DNA from: Dipteris shenzhenensis
Taxonomy: Eukaryota > Polypodiophyta > Polypodiopsida > Gleicheniales
Length of the DNA: 64,000 nucleotides
Direction: 5' to 3' (one strand)
Assembly: GCA_047967505.1 (NCBI GenBank)
Contig: CM106540.1
Shown here piece after piece: positions 19,758-29,614 of this stretch. The notes beneath the pieces are model-generated. The model saw only the letters and a program-made list of their open reading frames with translations. It did no database searches and had not been told where the DNA came from. Position 1 is the first letter of the stretch, and each line of letters starts with the position of its first letter. Position numbers and translations under genes: made by a program.

Positions 19758-19982
19758 TCATAGCCTAACGATCAAATGTAACCATGTGTGTTGGAAATCT
19801 GTCCTACAATGCCGGGAAAAAAGTATTGGCTTTCCATCCAGTTGTGGAGGTTCAATTAGCGTCATGTGTAGCTCTGCAGTCAATGTCCACATGGACGTTG
19901 AGAGCCCAGCCTGCAATACTGTATTGTAGAGCATGAAGTTCAGAACAAGCAAGGAAAGAGCAATGAAACGGTTGGAGGCCAT
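19758..19982 (-). pseudogene. Signal-peptide ORF, possible decayed hybrid proline-rich/LTP-like secreted protein
   Basis: Starting at ATG 19,982 (context AACCATGGCC, a good plant start), the minus strand encodes MASNRFIALSLLVLNFMLYN, a clear secretory signal peptide with Ala-x-Ala-like end VLQAG. The next ~50 residues lack the eight-cysteine pattern expected of HyPRP/LTP proteins. In another frame WALNVHVDIDCRA loosely resembles the CPxNVLKLxVCA start of that domain, which suggests frameshift decay or truncation. A TATA-like TTTATTTATTC lies ~90 bp upstream (about 20,070-20,080). The signal peptide is seen; the family assignment is inference from its resemblance to HyPRP leaders. Confidence 0.35.
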
Positions 19983-20041
19983 GGTTGCCGAGTGTGATCG
20001 ACAGCTGTGTGGATGTAGGAGCTGGGGGAAGGGATTGAAAT

Positions 20042-20755
20042 CGACCAAGGAGGCAACGTGATGGGCGAATAAATAAATGCATGACGAACGACACGGTGAC
20101 GGAGCAACTATCCTGGTTTATGTGAATAGATAGATGGGCAAATACATGCTTCCTATTCGAATCTGGGATGAAGTCTACATACAAGATAACAACCAGAACA
20201 GCCAAAATTTTCAAGTCTACAGACAAGAGGACGTCCAAAACAACCCATCTCGCTACTCTGTGGAGCTAGCGGCAAGAGCACGGGACCTAGGGCAAGAAGA
20301 TCGGCCTCAATTCACATGTAGCATTTCTTTTTTGAATGCCATTAGCTTATCTGTGTTTATGCTAGTCAAATAGTAGAGCAGCATCGCTATTCGTCCTGTT
20401 TCTTTGTCGAGGGAGCCACATCTTGCATGTCCTGCGCCGCTCCCTCCCTTGGATCACAATCCACTCATAGCATCTCTCCGTTTGATTTTCAGCGAGGTTA
20501 TGCTGATTCTGTTGTTTTTTGTTGCTCTATCTTGCACATTTGGAATTGTATCGCCTAAAATCCTGATTTCAAATCCATCTCCTTGCTATTAATTCCACGC
20601 TTTTTGTGATCTGTCCTGTGGAAGAGACGGCTCCTAGCTCGCATCCTGCGAGCTTACCATATTGATTCAACAATACATTTTGTAATTACGCTCACCGGCT
20701 GCCGTTATCCCTCTGTCTTGCGTCTTTCGAATTAGCTCCGGTCAGTCGCAGCATC
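20042..20755 (+). promoter_or_regulatory. Intergenic region between the divergent ORFs; presumed OEP16 promoter and 5' UTR
   Basis: About 710 bp separate the divergent secreted-protein-like ORF and OEP16. The last ~160 bp before the OEP16 start are CT-rich and TATA-less, usual for a housekeeping plastid gene. Two short open frames (20,134-20,373 and 20,404-20,592) do not resemble any family known to me. Promoter assignment is by position only. Confidence 0.4.
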
Positions 20756-21911
20756 ATGTCTCTGTCTCCGGACGGTCGTTTCAAGTCATATAGCCCTTAT
20801 CTTGTTGATCTTGGCCACCCTTTCCTGAATGGGGTGGTCGGCGCGTCCGTGAAAGTTGCATTGGTAAGCATTGATTTGATTAGCGTCTATAATGGATCAT
20901 GCAATCGGCAAACAACATATGAGGCTGAGATATTTCTCTCGTTTGAGGTGTATCACGATGTCGCTTATTTTTATAGGTTGGTGCGTTGCACGCTGGGACG
21001 CAAGAAGTAATTGCGAACTTTGTTAGGCCGCTTGTTCTTCGGTACTGGCTTGACGGTATACTTGCCCTCCCATGCAATTACCAGAACAAGTGCTTTGATT
21101 TAAAACGTCACAATTGTAAATCTGTTTTTTGCAGAGAAGAACCGGCCTCATGAGGGATCAGTCCCTTCAGTGAATTTATCTTCATCCAGGTTGAAGGGCA
21201 CGGTAAGTGTATTAGTGGCACATTTATTCTAAACATTCTCTAATATGTTTTTCTTCGCTGGAGTGAATTGTCTGTGTTGCGTAAAAGAGTGGGACATGTA
21301 AAAATGGTGGCCTGGATGATTGCCTGCAGGCGCAACATATGGCGAAGGCAGCTCTGCAATGGGGTGAGTTGGACTGCTACTCGCTGCTTGTAGTCACTCA
21401 TTCCTGTTGCTTCCAAAAATGCCGATTAAAACGTTGCGTGATGGGAATGCAGGACTCGTAGCGGCAGTTTACTGTGGCATTACCTACGGCATGCGTAAGA
21501 TTAGAGGCGTACACGATTGGGTGAGTAGCGCTCTCTCGTCATTGATCCCCCAGTCGAGTCTTGGCGATCTCATCTCAGATCTACAATACATGGAGCTGTA
21601 GGCACGAGCCGCACGATGTCTGTCAAACAAGAACTTTAACACTAGTCGGATGTAATCGGCGATGGGTGTGGAATGCTTGCTTGATTGAAAAGGATACCGT
21701 GATGAAAAAGTGGAATCGATTGAAAGATTGTAATTGCGGGTTATTGCAGAAGAATGCGTTGTTGGGAGGAGCGCTAACAGCAGCAGTGCTATCACTGACG
21801 GAGGGAAAGGGTGAGGGACACGGTGAGCAGGTGATGGAGAGCACTATCAAAGGAGGCGCTCTTGCAACTGCTGCAGAGTTCATGCGTAGCATCACTTATG
21901 TCCTACTCTAA
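20756..21911 (+). CDS. OEP16: OEP16-type outer envelope pore protein, six exons
   Basis: Exons 20756-20863, 20977-21006, 21137-21202, 21330-21363, 21453-21520 and 21750-21911 join to a 155-residue protein ending at TAA. OEP16 proteins form an amino-acid-selective channel in the chloroplast outer envelope and belong to the PRAT family (Tim17/22/23 relatives). Seen here: VDLGHPFLN at 17-25, first helix to about residue 42, a polar loop 45-68, then the full PRAT pattern A83-x2-Y86-x10-R97-x3-D101-x6-GG109-x3-A113, which is completed only by joining exons 5 and 6. The last helix carries GGALATAAEFM (137-147). Length matches the family (about 150). All five introns (89-229 bp) are GT-AG. The intron 2 acceptor is the second AG (GCAGAG), because the first gives a stop. 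The start is the first ATG in frame. Which OEP16 paralogue (1, 2 or 4) it is cannot be said. Confidence 0.93.
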
Positions 21912-22225
21912 GTAGTAGACAAAACGCTCAAATACAGATTCTTTGCTCACTTTGAGAGCAACTACAAGGAGGTGGAATATAAAAATCCAATTCTAAGGTA
22001 AAGTTATTGTAGCGGTTTGGGCATTCTCCCACCTAAGCTGCCTGACTGCCCTTCCCAAAATTCACCTTCGGTTGGCCCCTCCTAGTTGGTCGTATGTGTG
22101 TGTGTGAGAGGGGGGGTGTGTATGAAATGGGAGAAAAAATATAGGTATAAATAATTCTATGATTTTGGTCCCATCTAGAGCCATATGTAAAAATCAATTA
22201 GTCTATGATCCGGCCTCTCCCCCTC
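21912..22225. other. OEP16 3' flank
   Basis: Presumed 3' UTR and downstream sequence. It contains GGAATATAAAAATCC (about 21,975) and a G-rich TGTGTGTGTGAGAGGGGGGGTGTG tract at about 22,090-22,115. No canonical AATAAA was seen close to the stop. Confidence 0.4.
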
Positions 22226-22278
22226 CTCTCCCTTCTCTCTCTCTCTCTCTCTCTCTCACTCACTCACACACACACACA

Positions 22279-22318
<40 letters not shown>

Positions 22319-22365
22319 CACTCACACACACACACACACCCACACACGCATACACACAAAGGCAT
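22226..22365. repeat. Compound (CT)n-(CA)n microsatellite
   Basis: Alternating blocks of CT, CACT and CA dinucleotide repeats. The open frames read through it are composition artefacts. Confidence 0.95.
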
Positions 22366-23320
22366 ACTTTTTGGTTAGCAAGGTTGATGGAATGCATCCC
22401 ATTATGACATGACATGTGGCATTTTGAGAGACCACCATGAAGTCTAACACTAATCACCATAATGATAACTCTTATATATCCTCCAACATCCAATTTAGAG
22501 AGAGTGCCTTTTCTTATACAAGGACACACTCCCTTTGCACGTTCCAGTCACTCATACTAAGTGCTTACCCCTCATTGGCTCTCCATCTTCCACATGTCCT
22601 TTCACTTTCTCAATCCAACTAGCACTATTGCATATTAAGTGAGAATTGTTGCAGGTTACACACTTTGAAGATTCCCTAAAAAACACCATATTTCTACTAA
22701 AATTTTCAAACTATCCTAAAAGTTACAATGTCTTTTTGCAAAAATATAACAATCTAATATTTTTTATAAATAAGAAAACAAACTATTATAGTAAGTTAAA
22801 ATTATACATGACCTTTCATGATAAAATATATTCAAAGATGTTTAAATTTAAAATCTAAGTTTTATATATTATTTTTTAAACAATCTAGTTAGACCTATAA
22901 CTTTTGACTTCATCAAAGTTATTAATTTACTATTGCATTGAATTTTAATATTGACAAGTCATACTTCATGATGCTATAGTATATTTCAAAGAATTGTGGG
23001 TAGTTCAAATGGATAGACCTACAAAGGAAGATTTCAAGCTCATTATAGGAACGAGTAATCGGACCCTTCTACGATGGGCTAGAGACCTACTCCGCTAGGT
23101 CTCAAAGTTGCAATCGTAGATTACCTTTAATAAAATTTAGGGTTTCATTTTTAAATCTCAAACTTTGAGGAATTTTAAGAAAATTTGTGAAAAACATATA
23201 TATACACACACACACACAAATATTCAAGAGTTTTCAGTTGTACAATACCTAATAAGCTTTTCATTAAACTAAACTTCTACACACACATACAAAACACTAA
23301 ATATTAAAATATAAACAAAT
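22366..23320. other. AT-rich non-coding sequence
   Basis: No gene recognised. Short CA repeats at about 23,203-23,217 and AT-rich tracts only. Confidence 0.5.
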
Positions 23321-23326
23321 ACCTTG

Positions 23327-23329
<3 letters not shown>

Positions 23330-23384
<55 letters not shown>

Positions 23385-23400
23385 ATATATATAGATATAT

Positions 23401-23455
<55 letters not shown>
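23330..23455. repeat. (CT)n-(TATC/TA)-(GA)n inverted microsatellite
   Basis: A (CT)24-type run (23,330-23,378) is followed by CTATCTATATATATATAG and GATA units and then by a (GA)22-type run (23,411-23,455). The two arms are complementary, so the whole is a ~125-bp hairpin-forming inverted repeat. Confidence 0.95.
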
Positions 23456-23457
<2 letters not shown>

Positions 23458-23605
23458 TGTATGCATGTATGTATGTATGTATGTATGTGCATGCATGCAC
23501 GCATGTCAGTCACCTGGCTAGTTACATTTCCCCCCCCTCTCTCTGTCTCTCTCTGTCTCTCTATCTCTTTGTCTGTCTGTCTGTCTCTCTCTCTCTCTGA
23601 GTGTC
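23456..23605. repeat. (ATGT)n and (CT)n/(CTGT)n microsatellites
   Basis: GTATGTATGTATG units with GCATGCAC variants (23,458-23,505), then CTCTCTGTCTCT-type repeats (23,532-23,602). Confidence 0.9.
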
Positions 23606-24131
23606 TCTACGTTTTGTTCTATATGCACTCTGCCACGTGGTCATAGTCTGAGCTCTTTTACCCCCATGACTGCCATGTGTCACAGCTCCTCTCTCGCTCT
23701 GAACCTACATAGCCCTCCTCTCAAGCTCCTCCTTCCCGCCAACCGTCTAATTTCAATACATCCAATGGCTAGATGGTGTTGACTATGCCACATTGTTTCC
23801 TGCATGGCCGCTACTCTCTCTCATTCCCCCCCCCTCTCTCTCTCTCCCCTATATATATATATATATATATATATAGAGTATAATTTATATTTTATATAAT
23901 ATATTATAATATAATATAATATATATTATAATTTTAAAATATATTACTCTCTCTCTCTCTATAACATATAGAGAAAATAATATATATTAAATCTTATTTT
24001 ATATATAGATATATATAAATAAGTTACTATAAAAATTTAAACAAATATATAAATAAATAAGTATTATATGTATATATATATTTATATATATTTATATATT
24101 TGTTTATAAAAACCTCCCTCCCTTCCTTCCT

Positions 24132-24163
<32 letters not shown>

Positions 24164-24530
24164 GAGTCTCTCTCTCTTTACTCTCGCCTGGTCTGGTTCC
24201 CCTCCAACTCTCTCCTTTGCATCACTAAGTGGCTAGCCCACAAATCTCTACCAGTGTGTCTGCCCATGACTGTTTACTATAAACTGCCACCAATTCAGCA
24301 TCCCTATAGTGCGATGACATGTGTCATGATGCAATTGAAAGCGTCACCCACAGAGACTAAAGTGATACTGTCGGTTATCACCATGTGGGTCGTCACCCAT
24401 TAATGCATTTATATCATGTGCCCACACCTCTGCATTGTCGTGGCACATGGCACTTTCATGGCAGTCACTCATCTTCCTTGCCATGTAGCACTCTGGACCT
24501 CTTCGCATGTCTCTGTCTCGTGCCATGCTT
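23606..24530. other. Microsatellite-rich non-coding sequence
   Basis: Includes (CT)n at 23,815-23,847, (TA)n at 23,850-23,875, AT-rich tracts to about 24,110 and C/CT runs at 24,116-24,178, interspersed with GCCACGTGG, GCCATGTGTCAC and ACATGTGTCATG motifs. No gene. Confidence 0.6.
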
Positions 24531-24534
24531 TTTG

Positions 24535-24535
<1 letters not shown>

Positions 24536-24600
<65 letters not shown>
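24536..24600. repeat. (CT)n microsatellite
   Basis: About 30 uninterrupted CT units followed by CCCTCCGTCCCTCCCTCC. Confidence 0.97.
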
Positions 24601-24654
24601 CGTCCCTCCCTCCCCCTCTCTCTCCGATCTCTCTCTCACATGGAAGGGAGCGCC

Positions 24655-25062
24655 CCATAATATAATAATATAAATTACATTATATTATAATATATATTAA
24701 AAATAAATAATAAATAATCCATATTATAATATATTATGTATTTATATATATATCTAGTGTGACAGATGGTGGCGTAGTCACCTTGTTATATAATAATAAA
24801 TATTAAATTTTAAATTGTATATATAATCTAAGATGTAAAAAATAAATAAATAAATAAATAATATTATATTATGTAAGATATTATGTATTAAAATATTAAA
24901 ATATATATTATAGTATATTATATATTTTGTATTATATAATATGTAATGTAATCTATATATATATTATATATATATATATAAAATGCAATATATGATGTAT
25001 TATTAAAATAGAAAATATGTATGATATATTATTCATTATTTTATGTATTTAAAAATATTATT
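24655..25062. other. Very AT-rich tract
   Basis: Almost pure A/T with TATATA runs (for example 24,953-24,980) and AAATAAATAAATAAATAA. No gene. Confidence 0.7.
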
Positions 25063-25074
25063 TAGGGGGACGCC

Positions 25075-25660
25075 TTGCCACGTGTTGCAATTCGCATCGC
25101 CACGTGTCGCACCCGCTAGCCTTCTGCACCTCTGCCCTTGCACATGTTATTCCTCTATAATCCATGCACACCACGTGTCGTTGCGCGATTCGCAGTCCTC
25201 GAATATCTGTGCCATGTGGCACGGCATGCTTCATAGTCTGCGCCTCATCGCATGCCTTGTGTCGTGCTCCCTGTATGGTTTTGCCCCTCCTCGGTGGCCG
25301 CCATGTGTCATAATGTTATCTTGTGGTAGAGTTGTAGGCCATGTGTCTCCCTTGGCAGTCGGTCTGATGGCCAACTGCCCCCCTCCTCGCATTGAATACT
25401 CACACCTCATCCCATTTATAAGCTCTCTTTCATATCTGTCTATAGTGTCTGTCTCTCTATATATACACAACACCTCAGCTTATTATGCCCTCTGCCCCTG
25501 TAACTGTGCTTCTGCTCCTCGTGGTGGCTACCACGTGTCATATCCTACGCTCATCTTCTCCTGAACCTCCAGGGAGCTCCTGCAAAGCTCTAGAGAACTC
25601 CTAACCTCCAAATAACTGCCATGTTGGCAGGTTCAGTAAAGATAGCCATGTGGTGACCTC
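25075..25660. promoter_or_regulatory. Cluster of G-box-like motifs (GCCACGTGTC)
   Basis: CACGTG or CATGTG in the context G/ACCAYGTGKC occurs at about 25,077, 25,099, 25,170, 25,211, 25,300, 25,338, 25,530 and 25,645, with further copies at 23,632, 23,671 and 24,316. CACGTGTC is the classical G-box/ABRE bound by bZIP and bHLH factors. Here the spacing looks like decayed repeat units rather than a promoter; no gene starts nearby. An open frame of 173 codons (25,043-25,564, +) runs through it but has no recognisable domain. Confidence 0.45.
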
Positions 25661-25789
25661 TTGTGCCTCCCACCGTCCTTTTTAAATAGTAAGAAGAGGG
25701 AGAATCAAGAAGTCCCCTTACAAGCAAAGGGGCATTCTTGGGTCTCTAAGGAAGAAGAGAACTTGCAGGACATCTATCAACACTTCCAA

Positions 25790-26600
25790 TCACTCCTTTC
25801 TACTACTATTCAAATTAAATGAGGACGTTAAACTAGCAAGAAATACTTGCAAGGAAGGAGGAGGAGTCTGGCTACACAACTCAAATGACATGGGATTTAG
25901 GGGGGAAAAGATGGTCATGAAGTTTTGAATCATGTAGTCCAATGAGGAAGCATGGAAGTAACCACTCATTGCTCATCCTCTTCTGAGGCTCGTAGCATGA
26001 TTTTTCATCCTAGCAATATAATCCTATATAGTCTCTATATCTTCCTACTTTACCTCATATAGTTGGGGCTCCACCTGGGACTAATGGGGGTAAACCCCAC
26101 TATGAATGTCTTTTGAAGCGTATTCCAATTGATTTTCTCTTCAAGGTTAAGAGCACTATACCATTGATTTGCCTTACCATAGAGGCTTAGCCCAAATGCA
26201 TTCACTTTATCCCAGTCACCTATGTCCTCAAATGTCTCACAAATTTTCTCTAACCTCACCACATGGGACACTGGGTGTCTCCCTTTGCTAAGAATCTAGT
26301 AATAAGGTTGGCGATGGCAACTGGTTTGCTCCTTGAAGAGTTAGTATCCCTTCCAACGAAGGTTGGTGGCATGGCCCCCATTCCTAGTTCTTGCACTAGG
26401 ATCCTCATAGCCTCACCTATGAGCACTATTTACAGTGCAGGATAATTTGCTAGTGGGGCCGGTGCAGTGACATAGTTAGGTGGCACTAGGGGTGGATTAT
26501 GAAAGGTTGTTGGTCATGTAGGCATGGTATTGGTAGATCATAGCCCACTAGGCCTTGGAGCTAGCACTTGTGGTGGGCTTGGCCTTACTGGCTGTGATGT
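25790..26600 (-). pseudogene. Ty3/gypsy gag remnant
   Basis: Minus strand: a linker with MRILVQELGMGAMPP (about 26,350-26,410), then an open piece (26,050-26,271) MSHVVRLEKICETFEDIGDW and GKANQWYSALNLEEKINWNT, which is the retrotransposon capsid pattern A-xx-WY-x-L followed by W-xx-L. Further downstream ARMKNHATSL (near 26,000) fits the end of the capsid domain. It contains stops and has no neighbouring pol. Family: gypsy gag by pattern; lineage unknown. Confidence 0.65.
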
Positions 26601-26619
26601 GATATGGATTTGGTAACAC

Positions 26620-28365
26620 TTAGTTTGATGGTTCCCTTGTACTTTTTTGCTTTGTTTATTTTATGTGCATCCCTGCCCCTTAAGTGAATTTTTTGGAAGT
26701 CCATTCAGTATTTTTGAGTGGTTGGTGTGCTCCAGAACATATCAGATCACTTAATGACCAGATTTAAATAAGAGCTTAGTTGACCATTGACCAGTTAAGC
26801 CATCATGTTTGGGTTATTTAACTAGGCGTGCATTGGGTTATTAGTGCATTGTGTTCACTGTGTTAATTGGCTTACTAACCCAGCAGGCGCTGGGTTAGGG
26901 TTGACCTCTATTTTGGCCAAGAGTTTGTGCATTAATTATGCCAACTAGTAGAGTTTTTTGTGTCTCTCCTAGACTACTTGGTCGATGGAATTTTTGGAGA
27001 TCTTTGAGTTTCTGGAGCTTTTATGCAGTGCTTGAAGTGCTTCAGGACTGGTTTTCCAACTTCTCTAGCTACTAAACAACATGAAGCAACAAAAAGGAAC
27101 CAATTTTTTTTAAAAAAAGCATGGAGCAAAATGGAGTGATTTCTTCCCAAAATGGACTATTTGTCATCCCCATACCTTAGAACTTCCACCCAATCATTAC
27201 CATTTAGCTTTTTTGGATGGATGGACTTCATCCAAGGTTTAGCAATGATTTTATCTTCTTAATCCTAGATTTGCACACCTACCGACCTCAAAAAACAACA
27301 CATATCAACTCCAGTTTCTTCCTACCTCCTCTTTCTCACTTTTTTCCTTTATTTCAGCTCATACCTCACTCAAGCTCTTGGCAATGGGAGACAATGGAAG
27401 AAACATGTGCAACCAAAAGCATACCCTGAACTCCCCGGCAATGGCACAAAAAATGTGTAGTCCAATAGTGACTCATGTTTGTGGGGATCTTGAAGGAATG
27501 CCAAGGTAACCTCTCCTCCTACTACTCCTTGTGAGAGCAATGCAAGCACATGCAGTCTAAGAGTATCACACCAATGGCTCCTAGAGTGGTAGCAATGTGA
27601 ATCCTCAAGAGAAGAAGGGGAGAGGGAAGAGGGAGTGGGAGAAGAAGAGGGAGAGGGGGGTTAAAGCATGAAGGAAGAAGGGGGAAAGGGGGTGAGAGGC
27701 ATGCAAAAAGGCAAGAGTAAGAGAAACATTAACAGTAGTCTTTGAAAAGAGAGAGCTTCTATTCCTCAATCTTGCAAGTTTACAACTAAATATTAAAGTC
27801 AAACTTTTAGCCTTTTATTCATAGCACCTTTTGAAAGGAGGGCCAACCCCCTTTTTTTTTCTCCTTACCACTCGAGCCCTATTTCTCATTTTACAACGCA
27901 ATTGGGCCCATATTGATCCAAGAAATAATTCCATTATCTGGCTCTCATCCTTGCCTTCTTCTCTACTCTATCTTGGAAAATATTCTAGAAACTAGATTTG
28001 CTATCCCATAGGGTTAACACAAAGGGTACATATGCACTATTGACTGTATGGTGGCCCATGTAGAGAGAGGTCTGGCTCATGATGTCCCATATTAAGACCA
28101 AAAGGAACTCTTCATGACGTCCCCATACTTAGACCAAAAAGATCTCTTCATGTGAAACTCATACTTTGATGTTCTTTCCTTTAGCGAGAGGAGGTATTTT
28201 GGAACAATTCGTTGTTAAAAAACCCACTGATAGTTTTGATGTCTCCTACAGTCACCACTATATAGGACCATGGTACTATTTCCAATGTGCTTTGTCAAAG
28301 TCACAAAATGCAAGAGTACTACTACAATCTTGTTGCACCTGCATGAATCAAAAGTCACCACCTTA
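26620..28365. other. Non-coding, unrecognised sequence
   Basis: No gene or recognisable element. Contains a GA/G-rich tract at about 27,600-27,660 and the short hairpin AACCCAGCAGGCGCTGGGTT at about 26,877. Confidence 0.5.
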
Positions 28366-29135
28366 CTATGGTACCCATCCAAGGACTAGAGGGTACTGAG
28401 CTATCTCCAAATGTTGTCTTGCAATGTTGTCCCTAAATGAGAGCATAAACGACCCTAAAGTGCATTAAAAATGATTGTGACATTAACTTCCTCTAGTCTT
28501 CTTGATTGAAGTCATTTCTAAATAGTGTGTAGATGTAAGTTATTAAGTAGTTTTTTATAAGAAGGAAATTTTAAGAAAATTAGGCCTTCATTTGGTTTGG
28601 GCAAAAATGCTAGGTGACCATCGCATTAATGTTTTGTGGAAAAGGGTGGAAAATTGCCAAAAAATAGGCAAATGTTGACAACCTATAGCTTTTAATTATG
28701 AAATCCAAATGGGTTATACTTTATATCAAATCAAATGGTAAGGCATGATTTATATGACCATTATGATTATTGCACCATTTATTTATGAAATTATGTTTAT
28801 TGAACTTATATTTATGAAATTAAGCATTTCGTGAAGTTATGACTAAGTTTCTCCATCAAATTTTAGGCAAGATTGCCCATTTTGGGCCATCAATAGGAGA
28901 GAGAGAGAGAGAGGGGGGGGGGCATGGCAAAAGGACTAGATAGAAAGGGGGGGGTTAGAGAGACGAAAAAGTAAAGATTCATTAAAAAAAATAAATGAGA
29001 AAATTTTAGAAAATAGAGAATAAGAGAAAAATTAGAAGGATGGTGGGGTAGCCCACTTCTTAGGTAATCATTACTCTTGGGGGGGGCTCCCAAAATAGTA
29101 CTACCTATGGGTATGTAGCTATTGAGTATTACGAT
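28366..29135. repeat. Dispersed repeat, copy 1 (shared with 43.35-44.27 kb)
   Basis: Four blocks are shared in direct orientation with the region 43,355-44,270. They are 28,370-28,475 (ACTATCTCCAAATGTTGTCT-like), 28,485-28,545 (CTAGTCTTCTTGATTGA), 28,562-28,892 (CATTTGGTTTGGG through GCCCATTTTGGG) and 29,055-29,135. The block order differs between the two copies. A (GA)n(G)n tract sits at 28,893-28,922. Confidence 0.8.
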
Positions 29136-29346
29136 ATCTCCCTAGTTGGGGTATGAGAGATCAATCGCAAGCCACTTGTTCAAATCTTCTAGGTGTAGAT
29201 CCTTGAATTCTTCTCATTCATCCTCTTTGATTTTGAGCATTGAGATTCCATAATCACTACTACACACGGATCCTATTGCAATGTTTATGTACTGATGTTT
29301 AGTGCCAGTGTGGCGTTAATCATCGGTATGAAAAGAGGGTTCCGTA

Positions 29347-29420
29347 AAGCGTCGCTATATAGCGACGCTTGCCAAAAGTCGCTATATAGCGACTTTTAAG
29401 TGTTGCTATATAGCGACACT
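29347..29420. repeat. Left subterminal palindrome array of the CACTA element
   Basis: Two perfect 24-bp palindromes (29,347-29,370 and 29,374-29,397) and one with a single mismatch pair (29,399-29,420), all centred on GCTATATAGC. They sit ~90 bp inside the CACTA end, where En/Spm elements carry binding sites for their accessory protein. Confidence 0.95.
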
Positions 29421-29614
29421 GATATACTATTTTATAGCGATGTTTTCTAGAGAGGTTTTTTTTTCCATATAGGCCTTAAAAGTTAGTTTTTTCCAATGAC
29501 AAATTTTTTTAAATTTTTATACATGTTTGATCTCATAGAGAATAAAAATATGAGAGCATGTACATCAAGCCTTTGAAGCTCATATATTCATGTCCAAGTT
29601 TGAGATGAAAAAAA

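Noticed and set aside
20134-20592. Two short open frames upstream of OEP16
   Set aside because: No family resemblance and no splice arrangement joining them to OEP16 in frame; treated as promoter/5' UTR region.
22159-22529. Frames across CA/CT repeats
   Set aside because: Dinucleotide repeat artefacts (Ser-Leu-Ser, Cys-Val runs).
24385-24673. Open frames of 85-104 codons on both strands
   Set aside because: They read through (CT)n repeats (poly Leu-Ser or Arg-Glu); composition artefact.
25043-25564. 173-codon plus-strand frame
   Set aside because: No recognisable domain, cysteine-rich only by composition; overlaps the G-box-like repeat cluster.
29347-29420. Operator-like palindromes of a host gene
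   Set aside because: The same palindromes recur at the other end of the TNP2 element, so they are transposon subterminal sites.
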